DNA of 64,000 bases from Acidobacteriales bacterium 59-55 (lineage in GTDB: Bacteria; Acidobacteriota; Terriglobia; Terriglobales; Acidobacteriaceae): contig MKSV01000007.1 in assembly GCA_001897435.1 (NCBI GenBank), positions 1,516,493 through 1,580,492 on the forward strand, given 5' to 3'. The position numbers and the translations under genes are program-made. This document shows positions 56,560 through 64,000 of the stretch, piece by piece. The notes beneath the pieces were generated by a model, which made no database searches, was not told where the DNA came from, and saw only the letters and a program-made list of their open reading frames with translations. Every line of letters starts with the position of its first letter. The first letter of the stretch is position 1.

Positions 56560-57446
56560 GCCACCTTCGCCAGTTCTGCATCGGCTATCGTCTCGGTTGC
56601 GGACGATTCCAAGGCGGCAAGGATGACAGCCGAGGTCTGTTGAATCACTTCCAGACTTTCGGCCAACAGTGAAGCGTTGCCGTGATAAAGCTGGATGTAG
56701 TCGGCGGATGCGGTTCCGGTTTCGAGTCCTACGGCTTTGCCGATGACAAACGCGATAGCCTCGGCCTCCGTCTCGCGGACAACTTTCGTTGTTGCCGTGC
56801 GCCGCTCGGCCTTGTGCAACATCTCGTGCGCCAGCTCATGCACTAAGGTGCTGAACTCCTCGGCCTTCGACTGACCGGGCAGGATGGCGATGCGTCCGCC
56901 GTAGCTCATGCCGAGTGCAGGGGCGACGCGCTCGGTAAAGACAAGCTCGATGCACTGACGCTCGATAAAGGCAATCAGACGGTCGCGGTTCTCGCCCACA
57001 TCGCCCGAAATCTCCCGCAGTTCGGGAAGCTCCGCGCCTTCCGTCTGTGAAACATCAAAAACATAGGTAGAACGAAAGCCAACCAATACGGCTGTGTTCT
57101 GCTTGGTTATGTCTTTCTCGGCTTCTTCGTCCTTTTTGCGACGAACGCCGATTATGGGGGCAAGGATGCGGATGCCTTTTTCGCCCTTCTTCACACTGCG
57201 GCCAAGCTCCTTCCACTTCCAGAATCCGGCAACCTTCGTTGCATCCGGCTTCTGCCTTGCGATCTCAAGAATGTTTCCGAATGAGTAGCTATGAAAACGA
57301 CTCATCGCGCTGAGGTACGTGGTGAGTGCGTCGGATTGTCCGGCCTCTAGCTGCCGGATGAGGCTCTGGATGTTGGCGGCGATTACTTCTCTCGCCGTTT
57401 TAGGCTGCTGCTTGTCGGTGTTGCTGCTGGTGGCAACGCTGCTCAT
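56556..57446 (-). CDS. ArdC-like antirestriction protein, second copy
   Basis: The 296-aa protein is a close paralogue of the protein at 10833-11762 along its whole length: FHSYSFGNILEIARQKPDAT, GEKGIRILAPIIGVRRKKDE, HELAHEMLHKAERRTATTK with HExxH. It differs mainly at the first 20 residues and at the C-terminal tail. Here it is the first gene of an ArdC-DUF6908-ParB operon. The promoter region is also conserved between copies (18-bp palindrome and a 64-bp block). Confidence 0.88.
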   Translation of the reverse strand: MSSVATSSNTDKQQPKTAREVIAANIQSLIRQLEAGQSDALTTYLSAMSRFHSYSFGNILEIARQKPDATKVAGFWKWKELGRSVKKGEKGIRILAPIIGVRRKKDEEAEKDITKQNTAVLVGFRSTYVFDVSQTEGAELPELREISGDVGENRDRLIAFIERQCIELVFTERVAPALGMSYGGRIAILPGQSKAEEFSTLVHELAHEMLHKAERRTATTKVVRETEAEAIAFVIGKAVGLETGTASADYIQLYHGNASLLAESLEVIQQTSAVILAALESSATETIADAELAKVA

Positions 57447-57485
57447 GGTGTTCTCTCCTTTGGCTTTTGCTTTTTCATGCCGTGC

Positions 57486-57503
57486 GGCATGTACCTACAT
57501 GCC
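57486..57503. promoter_or_regulatory. 18-bp palindrome upstream of ArdC, copy 2
   Basis: Read on the minus strand it is the same 18-mer as at 10769-10786, 39 bp before this ArdC start. Confidence 0.65.
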
Positions 57504-57582
57504 GCAATGAGAGGAACCGAATGAGGAGGGGCGGCAAGGCGCAGAGGGAGGGGGTTCACCCACCCGGAGCAGAGCGGAGGGC

Positions 57583-57645
57583 GAGCGCAGCGAAGGTCTG
57601 CACAAGCGAAGCGCGGAAGACTGGGGAAACCCTTGCGCCGCGCCA
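57583..57645. repeat. Conserved block upstream of ArdC, copy 2
   Basis: Reverse-complement match of 10615-10678, in the same relation to the downstream ArdC gene. The remaining bases up to 57872 show no gene. Confidence 0.7.
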
Positions 57646-57872
57646 GGGCAAAGCCCTCAGCGGCTTGTCTTCGGCGTTTGTGCGCTCACGCGCACAGGAT
57701 TTTCAGGCACGCGTTGCGGGCGGGAACGAGCCTGTCACGAATTTTTTAACGGATTTCAGATCCATGCCTGGCACTACTAACAGCGTGGTTCGTCCAATGC
57801 GACATTGGATATAGGAGCCATACGGAGGGATAACCCATAGAGCGACATATGCTGTGAATCAGATTGCACCAT

Positions 57873-59354
57873 CTAGCATGAACGTAAGGCGGTCGCAAGG
57901 ACAGACACGCCGCGTCGCAGCTCTGCCGGATTGCAACCCGCGAAGCCCAGCATCAGCGCTGGCGGTCGTTCGTATTTCACGATGAAGGTCGAGAGCGGCT
58001 CTACTTCAAGACCCAGTTTCCGTGCTTGCAGCGCTGCCTCGATATCGGACTTCCATGTTTTGAGCCAACCCAATGTTCGGATGCCTGCGGCAGCGTGCTC
58101 GACATCGAGCAGCCCGCTCAGGTGCTTATTGGCCGCGATTTTGAGAATGTCGTTGCGTTCCGCATAGTTTTGTCGCATGCGGCGGATGTGATGACCAAAA
58201 TGGCCTTCAGTGATGAACTCCGCCAGGATGGCTTGTTCGAGCGTAGGCGGATGGCGATCAACGAGGCTACGGGCAGATGTAAACGGCTCGACGAGGCGCT
58301 CGGGCAGGATCATGAATCCGAGGCGCAACCCGTTGAAAAGTACTTTCGTGAAGGTGCCGACATAGATGACGCAACCGGACTTATCGAGCGACTGCAGTGC
58401 AGCAACGGGATAACCGGAATAGCGGTACTCGCCGTCGTAGTCGTCCTCGATAATCCATGCGTTCGCGCTGGCAGCCCAGCGCAGGAGTTCCAGGCGGCGG
58501 TCCACGGACATGGTAACGCCCATGGGAAACTGATTGGCCGGTGTGACATACGCCAGCTTTGCGTTGGGGGCAAGCTTTCGGCCTGCCTTGACGATGATGC
58601 CGTCATTGTCGACGGGTACTGGAACGATGCTTGCGCCTGTGGCGCGGAGTGTTTGCAGTGCGCCGGAGTAACCGGGATCTTCCATCCAGACCTGTTCGCC
58701 CGGCCCCAGCAGGAAGTGGCCGGCGAGAGTAAGGGCCTGCTGTACGCCCGAGGTGACGATGATCTGCTCGGCCGAGCAGTGCACTCCGCGTGACGCACCA
58801 ACATACTCAGCGATGGCGCGACGCAAGGGTTGATAGCCTGCAGCGTGACCGTGACCATAGAGGGAACGCGGAGCTTTGCGTAATACCCTGGAACCAACGC
58901 GCGCCCAGAGATCCACGGGAAAGAGATCGATCGCCGCCTCGTAGGCGCGGAACGCCTTGCCGATGGCGTGAGATGCAGGGGTTACTTCCACACCTTTCAG
59001 AAATTCCTGCGCGCGTCTGGAGAACACAGCCTTCGATGTCGGCAAAGCGGGGGTCACGGGTTTACGCGTTAAGGGCAGCAACCCCTCAGGAACGCCTGAA
59101 GCAATGTAGGTTCCTGAACCCACTTCGGTGCGCGTGTATCCCTCAGCCTGTAGCTGGTCGAAGGCAACGGCCACGGTTCCCCGCGAAAGAGAATACTGCT
59201 TGGCCAGGCTACGCGTGGAGGGCATGCGAGCGCCGGGTTTCAACCTTCCGTCAAGGATGGCACCACGCAATTCCGTATACAGCCAACGCCAGAGTTGCTG
59301 CTTGCCGGATGGCAGGTTGAGTGAGAGATCCTGAAATGTTTCTTCTTTAGACAT
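57873..59354 (-). CDS. MocR/PdxR-type GntR regulator with aminotransferase domain
   Basis: About 493 aa: a GntR winged helix (about 12-80; QQLWRWLYTELRGAILDGRL, SRGTVAVAFDQLQAEGY) joined to a fold-type I aminotransferase domain with IIEDDYDGEYRYSG and the PLP-binding Lys in YVGTFTKVLF. Such proteins regulate vitamin B6, GABA or amine metabolism genes. The start MSKEET at 59354 follows GGGAGG. It is divergent from the cupin-to-DUF302 cluster, its likely target. Confidence 0.92.
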   Translation of the reverse strand: MSKEETFQDLSLNLPSGKQQLWRWLYTELRGAILDGRLKPGARMPSTRSLAKQYSLSRGTVAVAFDQLQAEGYTRTEVGSGTYIASGVPEGLLPLTRKPVTPALPTSKAVFSRRAQEFLKGVEVTPASHAIGKAFRAYEAAIDLFPVDLWARVGSRVLRKAPRSLYGHGHAAGYQPLRRAIAEYVGASRGVHCSAEQIIVTSGVQQALTLAGHFLLGPGEQVWMEDPGYSGALQTLRATGASIVPVPVDNDGIIVKAGRKLAPNAKLAYVTPANQFPMGVTMSVDRRLELLRWAASANAWIIEDDYDGEYRYSGYPVAALQSLDKSGCVIYVGTFTKVLFNGLRLGFMILPERLVEPFTSARSLVDRHPPTLEQAILAEFITEGHFGHHIRRMRQNYAERNDILKIAANKHLSGLLDVEHAAAGIRTLGWLKTWKSDIEAALQARKLGLEVEPLSTFIVKYERPPALMLGFAGCNPAELRRGVSVLATALRSC

Positions 59355-59469
59355 TGCCTGGCTCTGCCTCCCGTCAAAAGCACCCGCAAGTGGACTACCC
59401 CTTGTTTGCATTATGGACCTTCTATCTACGCCACACGACGCCTAGTGTGGAGTTAAGGAGATAACACCC

Positions 59470-59886
59470 ATGCAAGCAACCATAGCGACTTTCAAACGAA
59501 TTCTGGCGCTGTCCTTTCTCGGAGCCGCCACCTTTGCTTTAACCAGCCCCCTGATGGCGCAGGAAACTATCACGCCGATCATGACGCATACCCTGGCGGC
59601 CGCCCCCGGCAGTGAAGCTCTGATGTACACCGTCGACTTTCCTCCAGGTTTTTCGAGTTCCATTCACCGCCACGACGCGCAGGTGTCTGTTTATGTGCTG
59701 GAGGGTTCTGTCGTAATGCAGGTCAAAGGCGGAAAAGAACTGACGCTCAGTCCCGGTCAAAGCTTTTATGAAAACCCCAACGATATTCACGTCGTTAGCC
59801 GGAATGCCAGTAAATCAAAGCCTGCAAAATTCCTCGTTTTCTTGATCCATAAGAACGGTACGCCTCTGGTGATACCAGTCAAGTAA
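59470..59886 (+). CDS. Secreted cupin protein
   Basis: The 138-aa protein has a signal peptide (1-33, ending SPLMAQ) and a single cupin_2 barrel with SIHRHDAQVSVYVLEGSV (metal-binding His residues, Glu) and NDIHVV for the second motif. Probably a metal-dependent enzyme or sensor. First gene of the plus-strand cluster; AAGGAG precedes the ATG. Confidence 0.88.
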   Translation: MQATIATFKRILALSFLGAATFALTSPLMAQETITPIMTHTLAAAPGSEALMYTVDFPPGFSSSIHRHDAQVSVYVLEGSVVMQVKGGKELTLSPGQSFYENPNDIHVVSRNASKSKPAKFLVFLIHKNGTPLVIPVK

Positions 59887-59949
59887 GCAAGGCTGTGTGC
59901 CAGTGTGCAAGTGGATTTAGAGAGTGGCGATGCCCACGAGGAGAATGAA

Positions 59950-60444
59950 ATGTCTATTCAAAATAGAAACATGAGCTCAGTGGTCTTACGACTTGGGCTG
60001 GGTCTTGGTTTTTTATCAGCTGTTGCAGACAGGTTTGGACTCTGGGGGCCGTTTGGAGAGCGGAATGTCGAGTGGGGAAATTACTCACGGTTTCTCGATT
60101 ACACGCAAACCCTCAATGGGTATTGGCCGACAAGTTTGATCCCGACCCTGGGCGCAGTCGCCACTGGCGCCGAGATTCTCTTCGGCCTTCTTATCATAGT
60201 TGGCTGGCATACACGCATTGCCGCACGGCTAGGCGGCGGTCTACTCATCGTCTTCGCCACGGCAATGACGATTTCGCTGGGAATCAAGGCGGTCCTGAAC
60301 TACGCCGTTCTCACCGGGATAGGAGGTTCTTTCTTGTTGGCAAATTGTGACAATTTTCCGTTCAGCCTGGATGAGCTGCTGTCCCGCCGAACTCATTTCA
60401 AAGTGATCAGTACTGATGTTCCGACTAGTCGGGTCGCGGATTAG
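59950..60444 (+). CDS. DoxX-family membrane protein
   Basis: The 164-aa protein has four membrane segments (about 10-30, 60-85, 92-110, 116-138) and the DoxX/DoxD pattern: LGLGFLSAVADRFGLWGP, GAEILFGLLIIVGWHTRIAA. DoxX-like proteins are linked to redox balance. ATG 59950 is chosen because sequence before it is not hydrophobic; GAGGAGAATGA lies just before. Confidence 0.85.
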   Translation: MSIQNRNMSSVVLRLGLGLGFLSAVADRFGLWGPFGERNVEWGNYSRFLDYTQTLNGYWPTSLIPTLGAVATGAEILFGLLIIVGWHTRIAARLGGGLLIVFATAMTISLGIKAVLNYAVLTGIGGSFLLANCDNFPFSLDELLSRRTHFKVISTDVPTSRVAD

Positions 60445-60509
60445 GCCTAGCGACATAGATAACCAAGGGTTCGCGGATTTAGTTCCGGCGACATAAAAAG
60501 GAGAGAAAC

Positions 60510-61415
60510 ATGAAAGTTTTCGTTGCGGGAGCAACTGGAGCGATCGGTCGGCCGCTCATCGCTGAGCTGATTGCCGAGGGTCACACGGTGACGGGTATGA
60601 CACACTCTGAAGCTGGAGCGAGGAGACTGCGAGCAGCTGGCGTGGATGTGGCGATTGCAGATGCCCTTAACGGCGACGCTGTTGAAGGAGTGCTGCGAGC
60701 CTCTCATGCGGAGGTGGTGATCGATGAACTGACAGCGATACCGAGGACGCCCTCGGAGCTTTCGGCGCATGCGCATGTTGACCAGAAACTGCGCATCGAG
60801 GGCGGGAACAATTTGCACCGCGCTGCTCTTGCCTGCGGTGTACGGCGTTACATCCAGCAGTCGAGTGGATTCTTTCTCGATGCGAAGGAAGCGCTGGCCG
60901 ATGAGAGCTCTCCGCTCGCTTTGAATGCGAGCGGAGGCATCGCTAAATATGCGCAGATGTATGCCTATCTGGAGCAGAGAGCGCTTGAGTCATCGATCGA
61001 GGGCGTCGCCCTGCGTTACGGATTCTTCTACGGGCCTAATACCTGGTACAACCCGGACGGAGGGGCAGCCGATGAGATTCGCAAACAGCTCTTTCCGGTG
61101 ATTGAAGGGGGCAAAGCGAAATGGTCGTCCGTTCATATTGAGGACGCGGCACGGGCGACGGTTGCGGCTCTCACTGCTGAGCCAGGTAAGTATGTGGTGG
61201 TTGACGACGACACTTCTTCGGTGAGTGTATGGCTGCCCAGGTTTGCGAGCTTTGTGGGTGCTCCACCGCCACCGTTCACTACAGAGGACGAAGTGCTGCA
61301 GACTGCTGGTGAGGATGCCGTCTACTACCAGACGAAATTGTGCGGAGCCTCAAATGCGAAGGCAAAGCGTGAGCTTCAATTCGCACCGCGTAAACGCGAG
61401 TGGCTCAGCGAGTGA
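60510..61415 (+). CDS. NAD(P)-dependent sugar-epimerase-like oxidoreductase
   Basis: The 301-aa atypical SDR starts with a Rossmann motif MKVFVAGATGAIGRPLI, has an active-site-like YIQQSSGFFL near residue 115, and YGFFYGPNTWYNPDG later. It resembles NmrA/epimerase-type reductases. AAAGGAGAG precedes the ATG. Same direction and close spacing as its neighbours, so probably co-transcribed. Confidence 0.88.
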   Translation: MKVFVAGATGAIGRPLIAELIAEGHTVTGMTHSEAGARRLRAAGVDVAIADALNGDAVEGVLRASHAEVVIDELTAIPRTPSELSAHAHVDQKLRIEGGNNLHRAALACGVRRYIQQSSGFFLDAKEALADESSPLALNASGGIAKYAQMYAYLEQRALESSIEGVALRYGFFYGPNTWYNPDGGAADEIRKQLFPVIEGGKAKWSSVHIEDAARATVAALTAEPGKYVVVDDDTSSVSVWLPRFASFVGAPPPPFTTEDEVLQTAGEDAVYYQTKLCGASNAKAKRELQFAPRKREWLSE

Positions 61416-61565
61416 TTCAGAAACGCTTTTTCGTTGACGCTTCACTCTGAAGCCTTTGCTGCCACAGATTTACGCATTTCATCGAGGGGGCGCGCCTGAT
61501 AACCACGCCTCATCAGACCAACCACCAGCGATTTCACCTGGCGAATGAAGGCACGGAGCAGTCAC

Positions 61566-61880
61566 ATGGCATGGACACTACTTGGTATTGCCGGCATCGT
61601 CGAGATCGCCTTCGCTTTCGCGATGAAGCGGTCTGAAGGTTTCACCCGTTTGATACCTGCGCTGTTTACGGTCGGCACGGGTTTATTGAGCGTCTTTCTT
61701 CTTTCTATTTCGCTGCGCACACTGCCGGTGGGAACAGCTTATGCGGTTTGGACCGGCATCGGTGCTGCGGGCACTGCGATTTTAGGGATAGCACTCCTGG
61801 GTGAGTCCGCTGCGCCGATCAGAATTCTCTGTATCGTCCTCATTCTGGCAGGTGTGATCGGCCTCAAGCAAGTCTCTTAA
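61566..61880 (+). CDS. SMR-family multidrug/guanidinium exporter
   Basis: The 104-aa protein has four membrane helices and the SMR signature: AWTLLGIAGIVEIAFAFAMK with the essential Glu near residue 13, LPVGTAYAVWTGIGAAGTAI, and a last helix. SugE/Gdx-like members export guanidinium, which could fit next to a nitrilase. ATG 61566; the seven codons before it are open but unneeded. Confidence 0.9.
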   Translation: MAWTLLGIAGIVEIAFAFAMKRSEGFTRLIPALFTVGTGLLSVFLLSISLRTLPVGTAYAVWTGIGAAGTAILGIALLGESAAPIRILCIVLILAGVIGLKQVS

Positions 61881-61955
61881 ATCACTACGTCCTGCCACAG
61901 TAGGACTCTGTAATTCCACTGAACTTCAGCAAAATACCCCCAAAGGAGATTCAAA

Positions 61956-62930
61956 ATGACTGTTATCAAAGCCGCCGCCGTACAACTTAGTCCTGTCCTC
62001 TACAGCCGGGAAGGTACTGTGGACAAGGTCGTGAAAACGATCCTCGACCTTGGCACCAAAGGCGTGCAGTTTGCGACCTTTCCGGAAACCATAGTGCCGT
62101 ATTACCCCTATTTTTCCTTTGTCCAGCGACCCTATGAGTCGGGCGCGGAACGTCATCGCCTGTTAGAACAGTCGGTGACCGTACCGTCGGCCACCACGGA
62201 CGCCATCAGTGAGGCCTGCAGACAGGCGGGGATGGTGGTCTCCATTGGCGTGAACGAACGCGACGGTGGCACGATCTACAACACGCAGTTGTTGTTCGAC
62301 GCAGACGGTACGCTGATTCAGCGTCGACGCAAGATCGCACCGACCTACCACGAACGTATGGTTTGGGGACAGGGCGATGGCTCGGGACTCTGCGCTGTGG
62401 ATAGCGCCGTCGGGCGCATCGGTCAGCTGGCCTGCTGGGAGCACTACAACCCATTAGCTCGCTATGCCCTGATGGCTGACGGCGAGCAGATTCATTCGGC
62501 AATGTATCCCGGGTCCTTCGGGGGAGACATTTTTTCCGAGCAGATGGAGATCAATATTCGCCAGCACGCGCTGGAGTCAGCCTGCTTTGTTGTGAACGCC
62601 ACGGCATGGCTTGATGCCGAGCAGCAGGCGAAGATCCTGAAGGACACCGGCACCGACAAGCTGGGTCCGATTTCGAGCGGCTGCTTTACCGCAATCGTCG
62701 CACCCGACGGCCAGCTAATCGGGAAGCCCCTGCGCTCGGGAGAGGGCGTAGTGATTGCCGATCTCGATTTCTCTTTGATCGACCGACGGAAACAGATGAT
62801 GGACTCGCGTGGCCACTATAGCCGCCCCGAACTCCTGAGTCTCATGATCGATCGCACCCCTGTCGCTCATGTTCACGAGCGAAGCGAACGCTTCGCCGAG
62901 GTTGCTGCCCGCGAGGAGATCGGCCTCTAG
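61956..62930 (+). CDS. Nitrilase
   Basis: The 324-aa enzyme has the Glu44-Lys126-Cys160 triad in [34 protein letters not shown] and [13 protein letters not shown], typical of true nitrilases that convert nitriles to acids and ammonia. It forms helical oligomers in known cases. CAAAGGAGATTC precedes the ATG. The surrounding reductase, SMR and DUF302 genes do not match the conserved Nit1C set. Confidence 0.94.
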   Translation: MTVIKAAAVQLSPVLYSREGTVDKVVKTILDLGTKGVQFATFPETIVPYYPYFSFVQRPYESGAERHRLLEQSVTVPSATTDAISEACRQAGMVVSIGVNERDGGTIYNTQLLFDADGTLIQRRRKIAPTYHERMVWGQGDGSGLCAVDSAVGRIGQLACWEHYNPLARYALMADGEQIHSAMYPGSFGGDIFSEQMEINIRQHALESACFVVNATAWLDAEQQAKILKDTGTDKLGPISSGCFTAIVAPDGQLIGKPLRSGEGVVIADLDFSLIDRRKQMMDSRGHYSRPELLSLMIDRTPVAHVHERSERFAEVAAREEIGL

Positions 62931-63016
62931 GATCCCTCGTGTCGCAGTGCTGCATATGTTTCAGGCACGACAATAAAGATGAGGAATGAAGAATCCAAGA
63001 AGAGAGGATGTGTGTC

Positions 63017-63511
63017 ATGAAATCAATAAAGATTGAAGTTGAACGATTTGATCTGGTGTCCAGCAAATCATTCGAAGAGGTACTTACTGAACTGGATAAG
63101 GGTATCGGGCGCCCGCTCGGAAGCAGATACTTCGAGCAGAAAGCCGCCGCTCAATCCTTCGAAGAATATGAGCAGCTTATCAAAAAGGCTGTCGGCCCAT
63201 CTGATCTGATGGAATTTCTGCGCCTTGATCCAGGAGCAGTGTTTCGCAAAGACGCGGCTGCAAAACAATTCAAGATGGTGAGAATTATTGCTGGCAATCC
63301 GCTCATCATGAAAAAGATGGCTGAGCGTGTTCCTGACGCTGCCTCCTACGCTCCGGTCACCATCCTGGTGAGTGAACGCGAAGATGTGGTGCATATCTCC
63401 TATGACTCTATGAGCAGTTATCTGGCTCCTTACGGCGACGCACTGGCGTTGGAAGTTGCGAGGGACCTGGATGAGAAAGTCATCAGGTTGCTTGAACAGG
63501 CCGCAAGCTAA
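63017..63511 (+). CDS. DUF302-family protein
   Basis: The 164-aa protein starts MKSIKIEVERFDLVSSKSFE and carries the DUF302 core, with YAPVTILVSEREDVVHISYDS and LALEVARDLDEKVIRLLEQ. Function unknown. An alternative ATG lies three codons upstream. Last gene of the cluster. Confidence 0.85.
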   Translation: MKSIKIEVERFDLVSSKSFEEVLTELDKGIGRPLGSRYFEQKAAAQSFEEYEQLIKKAVGPSDLMEFLRLDPGAVFRKDAAAKQFKMVRIIAGNPLIMKKMAERVPDAASYAPVTILVSEREDVVHISYDSMSSYLAPYGDALALEVARDLDEKVIRLLEQAAS

Positions 63512-63750
63512 TGCAGAACGGCACACCTCGTCAGGAGGTGTTGTTTCCGCTTGAATAGGTTCGCTTTTATCGGAGCGCGACTAGCGACAGCAATAAGTCG
63601 GTCCGTGCTGGCGATGAATAAGGGCACGAATAGCTCCTGACGCTCGGGATCTATTGTTCCTCAATGGCGTCGGATACCTCGCGCAAATCACCATCGCAAC
63701 GCGGGAACATAACACCAAGCAGGGTATGCGTCCGAATTGACGAGTTTTGA

Positions 63751-63987
63751 TTAATGACGATCGAAGAGACAGACCTGTTTGTTGTCTGATTTCTCAACAA
63801 GCATCGCTTGCATTTCAGGCGATGACAAAATGCGAAGAAGATGTACAGGCGGTCTGTCCGCCAACATCAGGTATTCCGCGTAGTCGCGTGGCTCCAAGAA
63901 TGTCGTCATGCGGTCGTGGATCGGTTTTATGTGGAATTGAAGATTTCGATCAAGAACTCCAAAGGGAAAGGCCGTGCCGCACCCTTT
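63751..63987 (-). pseudogene. SRAP (YedK/HMCES-like) C-terminal fragment
   Basis: Read on the minus strand, the last 78 codons give HIKPIHDRMTTFLEPRDYAE and YLMLADRPPVHLLRILSS, the conserved C-terminal block of SOS-response-associated peptidases that guard abasic sites. The frame is blocked by a TGA at 63990-63988, so either the gene is broken or it was shifted in frame near there. The rest lies beyond the window. Confidence 0.5.
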
Positions 63988-64000
63988 TCAGAATGCTAAG

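Overview
The window looks like a chromosomal segment of an acidobacterium (Terriglobia/Acidobacteriaceae-like). This is inferred from moderately high GC, the type of secreted lipoprotein, WXXGXW protein and aldo/keto reductases present, and the acidobacterial flavour of the mobile genes; no rRNA or other phylogenetic marker is present to prove it. Core-type regions alternate with defence-rich mobile DNA.

0.2-12.6 kb is a defence cluster: a type I restriction-modification operon (hsdM, a DUF1016 PD-(D/E)XK gene, an unusually long hsdS, and hsdR cut short by an in-frame TGA), then an Mrr-like nuclease, an HNH nuclease preceded by a DUF1016 fragment, a DUF91-type nuclease, an ArdC-like antirestriction gene and a DUF6088/AbiEi-like gene. 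12.8-18.9 kb holds a complete type II-C CRISPR-Cas system: a tracrRNA on the minus strand, cas9, cas1 and cas2 on the plus strand, and an array of 16 identical 36-bp repeats and 15 spacers. The tracrRNA anti-repeat and terminator show that the array is read on the minus strand, towards cas2. The predicted promoters of cas9 and tracrRNA overlap face to face.

19.0-23.1 kb carries mobile-element functions: a three-gene TraK/TraL/TraM-like mobilisation operon, a stretch with repeated AAGTCCCC palindromes, a 3' fragment of a tRNA with anticodon CAU, and an xis-int pair. 23.4-48.5 kb is metabolic and regulatory: a LysR regulator, a membrane/metal-binding operon, secreted proteins, a CpxRA-like two-component system, VOC proteins, a patatin, MarR and HxlR regulators, a sulfatase, and a group of three aldo/keto reductases with an AraC regulator. 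A recurring 14-bp motif, close to TGTMAAGWWWTGTC, lies upstream of many genes at 24.8-37.1 kb and may be the operator of the local response regulator.

48.7-54.2 kb holds a translationally coupled PDZ/S41 protease and TPR-CHAT lipoprotein, then an AbiE-type toxin-antitoxin pair with its operator. 54.4-57.6 kb is plasmid-like (ParB, DUF6908, a second ArdC) and repeats, inverted, the promoter region of the first ArdC gene. 57.9-63.5 kb holds a MocR regulator divergent from a cupin, DoxX, NAD-dependent oxidoreductase, SMR efflux, nitrilase and DUF302 cluster. A broken SRAP gene lies at the right edge.
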